DNA of 64,000 nucleotides, taken from Aculops lycopersici. Lineage: Eukaryota; Arthropoda; Arachnida; Trombidiformes; Eriophyidae. Shown piece by piece: positions 18,774 through 28,620 of the stretch. Position numbers and translations under genes: made by a program. Under the pieces are notes generated by a model. That model was not told the DNA's origin and ran no database searches. It worked only from the letters and a program-made list of their open reading frames with translations. Position 1 is the first letter of the stretch, and the number at the start of each line of letters is the position of its first letter. The DNA lies in the NCBI GenBank assembly GCA_015350385.1, contig WNKI01000001.1, positions 9,417,118-9,481,117 on the forward strand. The letters run 5' to 3'.

Positions 18774-21018
18774 TTATTCATTGCTCGCATTCAGATATGC
18801 ATCAAATTCTAGTAGGGGATCGTAATTAGAAGGTACTTCGGACGTGATTATGTATTTAGTTAGTAGTTCACCTGGCAGAGTATCGTTATTTTGCTCATTA
18901 TCGGATAGATATGCCTCTTTAGCGTCACTAAATGGAATTCTACGAGTTTGTAGCCTTTCTAGGTCAAATATTTCTAGCGCTATGGGTCTTTCAGCTTCCG
19001 TTTTGACTTTAGTTACCAAGTGTGGGCCAGTCCACATTGGTTTCAACTTCTTTGAGAGAGTTCTATCGCCCCCATGGTGGTAAGCATAGACAAAGTCATA
19101 TGGTTTTATCTGTGCGGGTCGTCTTTGTAGATCGTAATAGGCTTTCTGTCTAATTTGTGAATCGAATGAATTCTTCGCAGCTAATTTGCGCATTAATTTA
19201 TGTTGTGGTGGAATATCTGGATCATTAATGGCAGGGATATCTAACCGTGGCTTGCGTCCAAATAGAACGGAATATGGGCTCACGAAAGTGGACTGATGAA
19301 TAGTGCAATTATATGCTAATAAACCAAAAGGTAGAAGAGTGTCCCAGTCTAATTCTCTATCTGAAACGTAGTTTCTTAGCCATTTTGATATTGTTCCGTT
19401 GAATCTTTCATTCATCCCGTTTGCCTGTGGGTGATTATCGCAGGTTCGCGAGTGTTTGATCTTAAATCTAATCAGGAAGTCGACGAAAGGTTGTGATGTA
19501 AATTGGGTGCCATTATCAGTCGTAATCTGTGCAGGTAGTCCATGTTTGCTTATTATCTCGTCGATCAGAAACTTAATTATAGTTTGGCTCGTTACCTTCG
19601 GTGAGGAGAGGGCATAGGCATATCGGGATAATGCATCTACGCAAGTTATTATGTATTTGTTGCAACGGGTTGTTTCGCTAATTGGTCCTACTATATCGAG
19701 GTGGAGCCTTTCGAATAAGTGCGAGACCGGAATAGGCTGTAGTAATCCAATTCGCTGTCTAAATGTTCTCTTGTTTCGTTGGCAGGTGTCGCAGCTAAAG
19801 ATGTGATGTTCGATGTTTTTTCTCATTGAAGGCCAATAATATTCGATCAGTTTTAAGCTCGTCTTTGTTAAGCCGAGGTGATCACCGGATATCGGATTAT
19901 TGTGCGCTAGGTTTAGTAGCAGTTGACGTTGCGATCTTGGGACCACCAATCGATATCGCATATGTTCAGGTAATCGACCGTCGATGTAATATAAGTTGTT
20001 GTCATGGATAATATAGTCTTTATCAGGTGAATCAGTGAGCTTTTGCTTCATTTCTATAATATCTGGCTCTTCGTTCCATTTGTTAATATTTACGGCCGCA
20101 ACGTTGACGTTTACTTTGCTCTCGATAGGTAGTGCAGCCTTTGCCATTTGGTCTACTTTTTCGTTGTTAAAGTCACCTGAGTGGCCCTTGACATGGACAC
20201 AGTCTACTTGTAATTGATCCACTAGTTTCAGTACCCTTTTGACAAGGTCAATGTTTATAATTGGCTTGTTTCGCTTAGTTTTCCAATTGTCTGCCAGCCA
20301 TTTAGCTGTCCACTTGTTGGTCACTACTCCTTTTGCATATTTACTATCGGTGATGATTGTTATTCTTATAAATCTGTTAGTTTTAGCAATTTCTAATGCT
20401 TTGAAGGCGGCAGTTAGCTCGGCAGTTTGGCTCGAGGCACGATGTTCAGTGACAACTCCGCTAGCGCTGAGTTTTGGGTTGTTAATCGCTAGCACGGCCC
20501 ATGATGCGATGCATTTTGGAGTGCCGTTGCCGACACAGGCGCCATCAGTATAGAAGATCTCTTCCGGTGGATCTTTGCAAATTAATAGGTCGTCAGCTGA
20601 AAGCTCCTCATCTTTTTGATTAAGTTCGAACTCAGCATTGGGTGGCAGGTCAAGTAATATACGATCTATCCTGTCTGGTCTCGAGTTAAGTGCTAAGGCT
20701 TTCTTCAATTGGGTCACTTGACCAGAGAATACTACCCTATCGTTCAAAATGGAATTGAATTTTTTGTAAGCTAGTCGTATGGCCATAAGAGTTTTCTCCG
20801 CTTGAGTATAGTTTATCTCCGAATCACTGAGCGTTAGTCCTGCTCGGTTAATTAGATTATTGTTCTTATCTGTGCAAACTATTTCCAAGGTTTGTGGGTA
20901 TGTTTTGATCAGAATGTATTTGGGTATCAATGGGTCAGGTATTAGGTTGGGCGTTGCCTCATCTAGATCTTTCCTTATGTTATCTAATATATTTTGCTCA
21001 TACTGAGTCCAGGCAAAT
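18774..21018 (-). pseudogene. pol: pol 3' part: degenerate RNase H, second RNase H, integrase
   Basis: The long frame (first Met at 20930, open up to about 21018) starts just after the second frame break. First comes a gypsy-type RNase H relic: an NYTQAEKTLMAIRLAYKKF stretch is kept, but the catalytic Asp positions are lost. Then comes a separate complete RNase H with D129, E171, D195 and D260 (YTDGACVGNG, HVKGHSGDF), counted from 20930. The integrase follows with an HHCC zinc-binding region (CDTCQRNK), the DDE core (LHLDIVG, TTDNGTQF, NERFNG) and a C-terminal WTGPHLV element. No chromodomain is attached to the integrase, unlike chromoviruses. This segment itself is intact and is called pseudogene only because it is out of frame with the upstream pol. 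Confidence 0.85.
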
Positions 21019-21480
21019 TCGTTTGCTTCTTAGTAAGTTGTCTAAGTGGTTTGACTTTCGTTGTGTAATCAGGTATGAATCGACGATAGAAATTTAGGAC
21101 GCCAAGGATGCTTTGCAAACTCTTTACATCAGTTGGTTTTGCTTCAAACGCGAATTGGCACTTATGTTTGATTGGACCGATGTGATTTGGTGTTATTTTG
21201 AAACCCAGAAAGTCGATTTCCTGTTTAGCAAATTTGCACTTCGATTGTTTCAGTTTAACATTGAACTCCCTACATTTTTGGAAAACCCATTCTGTTTTAT
21301 CGATTAACTCCTTAACTGTCTTACCAAAAATTAATATGTCATCGATATATATTACGACACGTGAATATAGGCCGTCTTTAAAGATAAAGTTCATCGCCCT
21401 TTGATATGCGGCAGGTGAATTAGTAAATCCAAAAGGGCAGCGTTTAAATTGGAAAAGTCCCTGATGTGTGATAAATGCCG
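20984..21480 (-). pseudogene. pol: pol middle part: reverse transcriptase palm with YIDD
   Basis: The frame contains the RT fingers/palm segment (FKRCPFG, NSPAAYQ), the catalytic YIDD box and the thumb region to LNFYRRFIPDYT. It is separated from the upstream protease/RT part by a frame break at an A4 run (21481-21484) and from the RNase H part by another near 21013-21020. Each is explained by one missing base. RT activity would need both parts in frame. Confidence 0.85.
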
Positions 21481-22386
21481 TTTTGATCGATCATCTGCGT
21501 GGATTGGGATTTGAAAGAATCCTTCAGTGCAGTCAAGGGCAGTAAAGTAATTAGCACCTTGTAGGGCGTTAATTAAGTCTTTTATGAGAGGCAATGGGTA
21601 CGAATCCTTGATTGTAATCTGGTTGAGAGGGATAAAGTTAATCACAAGACGTTTTTCCCCAGTCTTTTTAGGGACTAGGTGACAACTCGACGAAAATTCA
21701 GAGTTGGACGGCTCTATTATATCGTTCTCTTCTAGGCGTTTAAGTTGCTTAGCTATCTCTAATATGTCTTCCTGGCAATGCGATCGTAATTTGGCTTTGA
21801 TCATTCTATTTGAGCTTAAGTCGATTGTCATTGGGTCAATTCTCATCATAGAGGTGATACTTTCTTCAAATATGTCATTATAGTCATCTAGTAACCTCGA
21901 CATAGCATCAGTTTCGCTTTGTAAGCCGCAGACGGCAATGTGTTGTCTCTTACTGATTGCTATTCCATTAGCAAACGCAATTAATCCAGTCTCATTGGAT
22001 AATAAATGGATGCCTAATTGGCAGATCGCATCAATTCCTAGGATAAATTGATAGCCTAAGATGGTATTGTGCTCATTAGTCACCAGAAATCCTATCGTTT
22101 TGACATCTGTTGATCCTTTCAATTTGACTGGGACTTGGGCTCGCTGTTTGATTATCATATTGCCATGATTAGCTGCTCGAACTGTCACAAACACAGGCTC
22201 TATAACAATCAGGTCTTTCCATTGTAGCGCTAGGGTTTCCGTCATGAGGGATGCACTAGCTCCTGAGTCAATAATAGCATCGTATTGGGTTTCGTTCGCC
22301 GTTATCTCTGCGATTACGAGTGATGATTTGGTGTTAAGACAGGCGATAATATAATCACGACCATCTGACTCGCCTAATTCGATGAT
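21391..22386 (-). pseudogene. pol: pol 5' part: aspartic protease and RT N-terminus
   Basis: The open frame runs from the gag overlap (about 22386) in the -1 frame relative to gag, the usual arrangement for a programmed gag-pol shift. The retropepsin active site DSGAS is at 22257-22269. RT begins with the segment ending in FSSSCHLVPKK, then RLVINFIPLN and FTALDCTEGFFQIP. After DDRSK the frame is lost at the A4 run and runs to an early stop at 21391. No typical slippery heptamer is obvious at the gag end; an A-rich GCAAAAGA is the nearest candidate. Confidence 0.83.
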
Positions 22387-23504
22387 CGTTGGTCTTTTGC
22401 ATTACGAGCTTGGCATTCTGAGTCCCAATGTTCGCCTTGGCAATGGAGGCATGGCCTGGTTCTAATGCGTCTTTGGGGATCACTTGTTCTTGCTTGATAA
22501 TTTGCTGGCGGAGGGGCTAATGCTAATTGTCGTTGTCTGTTTTGCGGTAGCATAGGCGCGTTATTTCGGTTGTTCATTCGAGCTCCACGATAGTAAGGCA
22601 CAAAACGGTCATTGTTTCTTCCTCGGTAGCCGCCTCTTTGTCCTCTTCCAAGGTGAGCTCTTCCTCTTGGTGGATAGTAATTGTTGTTTCTATCATAATT
22701 ATAGTTGTTACCCTGCACTTGATGAGTTGTCGCAGGATTATAATTAGCTTGGTCGATTCTTGGTGGCATGATAGCAGCAACAGCAGCGACTTCCTTTGGG
22801 CTCTCCGTTGGAGGTTTAGTCATCTTCTCCGTTATAGATGCAAGTTGTTTTAGGACTGCCTCAATGTCTGATCTTTTGGCTAAATCACGCTCAGATTCAT
22901 CAGGTTCCTGTAGCGGAAGTACTTTGGTTTCAATTCTGCGAATCAGTTCATAGAAACTGTCGAGGTCCTTGTTAATCCAGTCCTGGTCCGTTACGTTGAG
23001 AGCAAAGCGTACGTTTTTGGGAAGATTTAGGTCTAAATGCTCAAGTATGGGTTTCACTTCGGACCCGGGATAAACTGCTCTGTACAGGGATACAAAAGAT
23101 TCGATATAAGAGGTGAGCGTTTTCTCCAGAGGATTGAACTTCATTGTATTGAGCTTTTCAAGCTTGCGCTGCTTCCGGTCTCCCGAGGCGAATCTTTCGC
23201 GCAGGGCAGTGACGATGTTTTGCCATGAGTTCTCTTCGTGAATTTTGTTGTTATGTAAGAACCAGAGAAGGGCATCTCCCATTAAGGCTCTCTGTATCAT
23301 AGAACATTTAAGGTTGTTGCTGAGAGTCGACGTTTTGATGTTATATTCGACTAGGAATGTATCTAGATCCTCATTAGGTTTACCATAGAATTTTGGCAGG
23401 TCGATCGTGAGGAAACTCGCTGCCGCTTGGTTGTTATTCGACTCGCTCATTTGTCTGATAACTTCCGCTAGTTTATTCTGGTCTTGTTCGCCTTCTGAAG
23501 TCAT
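22374..23504 (-). CDS. gag: Retrotransposon Gag
   Basis: A 376-residue capsid-nucleocapsid protein. The N-terminal two thirds has the retrotransposon Gag capsid pattern (IDLPKFYGKPNEDLDTFL, then MGDALLWFLHN, LRERFASGDRKQRKLEKLN). The C-terminal part is Arg/Asn/Gly-rich, suited to RNA binding, and ends with one zinc knuckle, CLHCQGEHWDSEC (C-X2-C-X3-H-X4-C), one residue shorter than the canonical CCHC box. It starts 172 bp inside the 5' LTR edge. The frame is uninterrupted, so Gag could still be made by this copy. Confidence 0.9.
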   Translation of the reverse strand: MTSEGEQDQNKLAEVIRQMSESNNNQAAASFLTIDLPKFYGKPNEDLDTFLVEYNIKTSTLSNNLKCSMIQRALMGDALLWFLHNNKIHEENSWQNIVTALRERFASGDRKQRKLEKLNTMKFNPLEKTLTSYIESFVSLYRAVYPGSEVKPILEHLDLNLPKNVRFALNVTDQDWINKDLDSFYELIRRIETKVLPLQEPDESERDLAKRSDIEAVLKQLASITEKMTKPPTESPKEVAAVAAIMPPRIDQANYNPATTHQVQGNNYNYDRNNNYYPPRGRAHLGRGQRGGYRGRNNDRFVPYYRGARMNNRNNAPMLPQNRQRQLALAPPPANYQARTSDPQRRIRTRPCLHCQGEHWDSECQARNAKDQRSSN

Positions 23505-23655
23505 TTTGGTACTTGTTTTCTATGTTGGACTCGCTCCAAAGGTCGGGCGTTTTTGAACCGATTGTATAAGTTTTGATTTTGATGATACTTTTATATCTAG
23601 CAGGACGCAGGGTAGACTTGAAGATGAATTTTGTGATACTATGGTTCTATCGAAA

Positions 23656-23675
23656 CCTTCCCCCTCGCTACCATG
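23656..23675 (-). other. Candidate primer binding site
   Basis: On the minus strand, two bases inside the 5' LTR, the sequence begins TGGTAGC and shortly continues to GGTTTCGAT. Both ends look like the complement of the 3' part of initiator Met-tRNA, but the middle differs and is two bases longer, so the match is only suggestive. Confidence 0.4.
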
Positions 23676-23859
23676 TGTTGTACCGTAGACTAAAGAAGTA
23701 AAGGGAAAAGCACGTTTACTGTAGTTTTGTGTATGAGCGACTGTGTGTCGGTTTTTTATTCTCCCGTCTTTATATACCCGTTCGGGTAGCTAATAAGGGG
23801 TGTGTACTGATCGAAGAGGGCGTGTACCCTCGGGCTGCTCGCGCATCACCGACACCACA
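23676..23859 (-). repeat. LTR (5' LTR of the minus-strand element)
   Basis: A 184-bp copy identical to 15204-15387. Read on the minus strand it should drive transcription toward gag, using the TATATAAAG box at 23768-23776. Confidence 0.93.
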
Positions 23860-23863
23860 CAAC
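23860..23863. repeat. Target-site duplication CAAC, right copy
   Basis: This is the partner of 15200-15203. A 4-5 bp duplication is usual for Ty3/gypsy integrases. Confidence 0.7.
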
Positions 23864-24541
23864 TCCAAAATTAGACTTTGAATATTCTCTTTTTTAACAT
23901 AATAGCATTGTGAGCATTGCTATTATTCCTCTTCTGTTATACTTCAAACCAAGTGTATCTTAAAAAAGGCTTGTGGGGCCCTCAAATATACAATTGAATG
24001 ATTATGACTGCTGTAAGTGATTTAAATTATGATCGTTCTATCAGTATTCGAGGAGTTATCGAGATGTTATTCTCCTTGATGTGCACTGATATATCGCTAA
24101 GCGATTAGATATAAAGATGATTATATTAGATTTGATTCGATTTTTCTTAGATTTGAGTTTAAGTCTGCTTTTTCAGTAGATATCCATCGTTCATACTCGA
24201 GTGATGATACTTCTGGTCCCATAATCTCGCCCTTGCAATTGACCATATTCGTACATCGCCACAAGGGGGTTTCGCCTAAGTTGATCAAATTTTGACTGCA
24301 GTGCTCGTATTACTGGAGTTATGATTGAAGTGGCGCTTATAAACATGACCAATATTTACTTCTACTCTTCCAATCTATTTCTACGCGTGATGTTTGAGAT
24401 CCTCTGGTGCCAGATAAAGACACATCCTTGAGTTGTAATGGTTTGGTTTCGGGTTCGATCGCTGAGGCAGTATTGCCGAGATGCGCTAGCTCTGGTGACC
24501 CATCAGACCGTCTGATAATAATATGTGTGACTTTTTAGACA
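23864..24541. other. Region between retrotransposon and zinc finger gene
   Basis: AT-rich sequence with no ORF or RNA gene that I can support. It is the 3' flank of the minus-strand zinc finger gene. Confidence 0.35.
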
Positions 24542-25310
24542 TCAGGTTATTGGATGCTGATCATAATGATATGAATATTGCGGTTGTGGTATATTTTGTA
24601 TTTGTTGTGATGGTTGCTGCAACTGAGCTTGTTGTTGAGCTTGAGCCTCGAACAATGACATGGTGATCTGGCGTAAACTTTGCAAGGCTAGTTCGCAATT
24701 TGTCGTAACAATACGCTCCTTGATCTCAGGACCGGCACTCTCGAGTAGAGTATAGGTTCCAACAGGAACTACTCCGTGGGATTCAAGTCTTGTTATATGA
24801 GACTTGGATCTAAGATGCTTCGCCAAATGTCCATGTTTCCTGAATGCAATATCACACTCTGAGCAACCGTAAGGTCGCGGATTGTCAGAAGTTGGAATTC
24901 CAAACGCTTGAGTCATGACTACCCTTGTCTCATGGGCTGAACTTCGGCGATGCTTTTGTAGATGACCTAGATTTTTAATTTTCATTGAGTGATTGAGGGA
25001 AGTTTGCAAGCATTATGAGCAAGATTTTCTCGATATATATGGCCTATCAAGACACCTGATGTATTCTGTGTGCATATGATCGACTAAACTCACCTTGGGT
25101 ATTGAATGAAACTTGGCAGGGTTCGCACTTGTATGGTCTCTCAATCATGTGCGTACTTCTATGTAACGTGAGATTTGATGGGCTAGCTAGATCTTTGTTA
25201 CAAACATCACATATGTATGTCTCTTGGTCGTTTCTTGTGTTTATTGTTGTGAAAAATGATTTTGTCCACCTAGATTTAACTTTTTCTGTTGAGTCCATAA
25301 TATGAAGCAC
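24542..25310 (-). CDS. Schnurri/HIVEP-like C2H2 zinc finger protein
   Basis: Exon 1 is 25310-25094 (start at 25310 or, more likely, MDSTEK at 25298) and exon 2 is 24966-24542. The 127-bp intron (donor GTGAGT, acceptor ATCTAG) splits the second finger, and joining restores it in frame. The product is about 209-213 residues with three fingers: YICDVCNKDLASPSNLTLH, then YKCEPCQVSFNTQG with HLQKHRRSSAH, then YGCSECDIAFRKHGHLAKHL. The last two have the longer H-X5-H spacing and the HGHLAKHLRSK motif typical of Schnurri/HIVEP regulators, which are nuclear DNA-binding proteins of BMP/NF-kB target genes. The tail is Gln-rich. It is far shorter than Schnurri, so it may be a small derivative or may have further exons. 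Confidence 0.72.
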
Positions 25311-25949
25311 CGCTTTCTACAAGATTATATTGTCGCCAGCTTTACGGAGCTACTATAGTGTAAGTCCCTCTTGCTTCCTTCTAAGCGACCTAAATCTTCT
25401 AAACGTAAGTTTTCTTTTAATTCTATATTGATTATTCGGTGAGTTTAGTCAAGTTCTAATTGCTAAACTATTCAAACGTGAAGATTATAGACATATCATG
25501 TTTGGAAACCAAACTTTTAGTATCGAGGGTGGAAATCTGTACTCATTCCACAACGATCTACAATTTTGAGAGGCGCTGTACACCGAGCTAGCTTGGCTAA
25601 AAGAATATTATTTTTTGCGCCTGATATGATAACATTGTATCTACATCGCCCTTCTCTTCTATTCATTGCGCGTAAACTTGCTCCTGTCAGTCAGCTAGCT
25701 TAATTTCACAGCCTGCAGCAAAGAAACTTCGCCAAAGGCATCTCTTTCGGGCTTCACGCAAGTTTCTTGGTGAAGCTCTGTATGAAGCAACATCGTACAG
25801 TGTATGATTTGGAGAAGCCAACCGCGTGTTGGAAAGTGATCGCTGCAAGTTTTTGCATCGAGCCGGAGAGAATAACTTGACCCGAAAAGCTTACCTGTTC
25901 TATTAACCGGTGCAATGATTGATTTGCACTTATTACCATCATTGTTATT
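25311..25949. promoter_or_regulatory. Divergent promoter region, zinc finger gene / LARS2
   Basis: About 640 bp between two divergent starts. A minus ORF at 25754-26110 overlaps the LARS2 start and looks like a shadow. No repeat or RNA gene is seen. Confidence 0.35.
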
Positions 25950-28547
25950 ATGAAATTTCTAGTGCCCCCGGTCTCGGAGTTTCCTGGATTCCTGAAGACA
26001 ATTGAATCACGATGGAAGGTCAAATTGATGCGACGCTTTGACCGAGAACAGTTCGTCGGGTCCAAAGAGGAGCAAGCTGCGAGGGGGTTGCCTAGGTATA
26101 TCCTGTCCATGTTCCCCTACCCAAGTGGTCGATTACACTTAGGACACGTGAGAATCTACACAAGTGGCGACATATTAGCCAGATACAGTAGATTACTTAT
26201 GAAGAATCAGAACTTTCCCGTCAACTACACTCATGTGATCAACCCAATGGGCTTCGACTCATTTGGGCTACCAGCTGAGAATGCAGCACGAGAACGAGGC
26301 CTCAATCCTGCCACCTGGACCAACTCAAACATAAGAGCAATGAAGCAACAATTGGATGACCTCGCGCTGCAGTTTGATTGGAGAGAGGCAACATCAAATC
26401 CTAGCTTTTATAAGTGGACTCAAGATATCTTCTTACAATTATATGAATCTGGTCTCGTTTACAAAAGTTACTCAAAAGTTAAATGGGACCCTGTAGATAA
26501 GACTGTATTAGCTGATGAGCAAGTCGACGCGGAAGGTCGAAGTTGGAGATCAGGTGCTATAGTGGAAGAGCGCAACCTGCGCCAATGGTTTGTGAAAGTC
26601 AACGCCTTCACGAAAGATATCTATGAAGCTTCTGAAGTCGATCCAGACTCTTGGAGGGATATACTTATTATCCAACGCAATTGGATCGGTCAACCATGTG
26701 GTTGGCTATTCTATATACCAATTAGTAATCCTGATACCAACATAACAGATATCGTGCCAGTTTTCACCGAGAGGCCTGAGTTATTCCTAGATGAAGACGT
26801 GAAACTAGTAATCGCTAAGAATCACTGGTTAGAGGAAGTTCATAATATTTCCAAAATAGGTCATATCAATAATCCACTTACCAGTGGTAGAATAGATATT
26901 ATGTTCGCCGATAACACAGATCAACTACCGTCCGGATGCCAGGCAACATTGAAAGGAGCACAACACTGTCACTCTGATGTTGAGGAAAACAACGAAAGTC
27001 GCAATATCACGAGGGAACAAGTCTTACTACAGGCTAGACTAAATGGTATTGGTGGCTACTACACTAGCGCTAAGTACCGAGACTGGCTTGTATCTCGTCA
27101 AAGATACTGGGGTACACCAATTCCCGCGGTAAACTGTGAAAAATGCGGAAGTATGGGTGTTAAACGTGATTCATTACCTGTTAAGCTACCTCATATCAAA
27201 GATTTCAGTATACAGAATAACCAAGACTTGGACAACCGCATGGCAACCCCATTAGAGAAGTTAGCTCCAAAAGAATGGTTAGAGACCGAGTGTCCATCGT
27301 GCCAGTCTATATCAAAGCGCGATTGTGAGACATTCGATACCCTATTCGATTCTTCTTGGTACTTCCTGAGGTACGCCTCTACTCCAACGAACGACTTCCC
27401 CTACGACGCGGATCGAGTACAGCCAGTGTGGTGCTATATAGGAGGCAAGGAACATGCATCCATGCACCTGTTCTATGCTCGTTTTATTACTCACTTCCTG
27501 TATTCGAGGGGATTACTTCCCTTCAAAGAACCATTTGCAAAATTACTAGTCCAGGGTGTGGTCAAGAGTAAAACCTACAAACTTGACAATCGATACGTCA
27601 GTGAAGAAGATGCAAACAACATCGAAGATAAAAGCAAGCTTGTCGTAGAATATGAGAAAATGTCCAAGTCTAAAGGTAACGGTGTTGATCCTCAAGAGTT
27701 GCTTGAAACATATGGAGTTGACGCAACAAGATTCTGCTTGATGAGTTACGCAAATCCGAGATCTGAACGTCTCTGGCGCAACAACAAAGAGGAGTTCAAG
27801 GAAATCTTGACACACTTAAGAAAGATAGCATTGTCTGTACAGGAATATATTGAAGTTGGTAACGCCTTAAGTCCAGGTAAGAATACTTCGGTTGCTGCTC
27901 CAAAGATCAAAGAATTGAAGCCAGAGGAACTAAAAGCCGCAATCAATGCGCTAGTGGAGGCTCGAAATCAAGTATCTATTGATGTCATGTTCACTTTTCA
28001 GGAAACTTTTCAATTCAGACAGTCCATAGCAGCTATGCTCAAGCTCAATGGTATAATCAGATCGAATTCAAAGAATTCCTCCGTCTACACTAAGGAGTTT
28101 GCAGAGTGTCTCGCTACTCTGATCGTCATGCTCAACCCAATCACACCTCATCTGTCCGAGGAACTATGGGCACATTTTTCTCAATGTATCATTAATCCGC
28201 TCAAAAATGATGAGAATTCGAAGTATCAAACTGGACTGCAAGCTAGCGACCAGCCATGGCCGATTCCAGACGATGAATACCCATTGACGGTCAAAGTGTT
28301 TGCTCAGTCAACCGATGAGGTGGCCGAACGGATTCCGATAACCAAAACTAAGTTGAAGAATTCTACAATCGATGACATAAGAAAGATGATAAACGAACAT
28401 TTCGAGTCGAAGAATGACCACTGCAAGCTCTTGGAAGTTATCAAGTATGACAATCTAATGGTCGTGGCTCGAGCCGATATTGATTCCGTCAAAAAGCAGA
28501 AAGCGGAAAAGAGACACAAGCAGAAGAAGACTGCCAAAGCTGCTTGA
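25950..28547 (+). CDS. LARS2: Mitochondrial leucyl-tRNA synthetase
   Basis: This is an 865-residue class I synthetase that charges mitochondrial tRNA-Leu. It is of the bacterial/mitochondrial type. The signature regions are YILSMFPYPSGRLHLGHVRIY (HIGH box as HLGH near residue 63), MGFDSFGLPAENAA, the CP1 editing region, RDWLVSRQRYWGTPIP, a zinc-like CEKCGSMG/CPSC pair, YIGGKEHASMHLFYARF and the KMSKSKGN loop near residue 570. The N-terminal roughly 28 residues are basic and hydrophobic (VKLMRRFDREQ), consistent with mitochondrial import. Human LARS2 is 903 residues. The gene is intronless. It ends 73 bp from the convergent mL64 gene, so two mitochondrial translation genes face each other. Confidence 0.95.
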   Translation: MKFLVPPVSEFPGFLKTIESRWKVKLMRRFDREQFVGSKEEQAARGLPRYILSMFPYPSGRLHLGHVRIYTSGDILARYSRLLMKNQNFPVNYTHVINPMGFDSFGLPAENAARERGLNPATWTNSNIRAMKQQLDDLALQFDWREATSNPSFYKWTQDIFLQLYESGLVYKSYSKVKWDPVDKTVLADEQVDAEGRSWRSGAIVEERNLRQWFVKVNAFTKDIYEASEVDPDSWRDILIIQRNWIGQPCGWLFYIPISNPDTNITDIVPVFTERPELFLDEDVKLVIAKNHWLEEVHNISKIGHINNPLTSGRIDIMFADNTDQLPSGCQATLKGAQHCHSDVEENNESRNITREQVLLQARLNGIGGYYTSAKYRDWLVSRQRYWGTPIPAVNCEKCGSMGVKRDSLPVKLPHIKDFSIQNNQDLDNRMATPLEKLAPKEWLETECPSCQSISKRDCETFDTLFDSSWYFLRYASTPTNDFPYDADRVQPVWCYIGGKEHASMHLFYARFITHFLYSRGLLPFKEPFAKLLVQGVVKSKTYKLDNRYVSEEDANNIEDKSKLVVEYEKMSKSKGNGVDPQELLETYGVDATRFCLMSYANPRSERLWRNNKEEFKEILTHLRKIALSVQEYIEVGNALSPGKNTSVAAPKIKELKPEELKAAINALVEARNQVSIDVMFTFQETFQFRQSIAAMLKLNGIIRSNSKNSSVYTKEFAECLATLIVMLNPITPHLSEELWAHFSQCIINPLKNDENSKYQTGLQASDQPWPIPDDEYPLTVKVFAQSTDEVAERIPITKTKLKNSTIDDIRKMINEHFESKNDHCKLLEVIKYDNLMVVARADIDSVKKQKAEKRHKQKKTAKAA

Positions 28548-28620
28548 TAATATAAAGATCACAATGTCTAGTCCTAGATTTAATAGAAGTTAAGTTTACA
28601 TGTCACAAGCATGACTTTCA

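Larger units (their letters stand above)
15204..23859 (-). mobile_element. Complete Ty3/gypsy LTR retrotransposon with a third ORF
   Basis: The element is 8.66 kb, read on the minus strand. Its LTRs (15204-15387 and 23676-23859) are 184 bp, start TG and end CA in both orientations, and look identical base for base. The flanking target-site duplication is CAAC (15200-15203 and 23860-23863). Order from the 5' side (high coordinates) is LTR, candidate primer site, gag, protease-RT, second RNase H, integrase, an AT-rich spacer, a PHD/chromodomain/Ulp-like ORF and the 3' LTR. RT-RNase H-integrase order makes it Ty3/gypsy, not copia. Pol is interrupted by two single-base frame breaks. Identical LTRs imply a recent insertion. 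It lies between the ARH3 3' flank and a zinc finger gene and breaks no gene. Confidence 0.95.
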
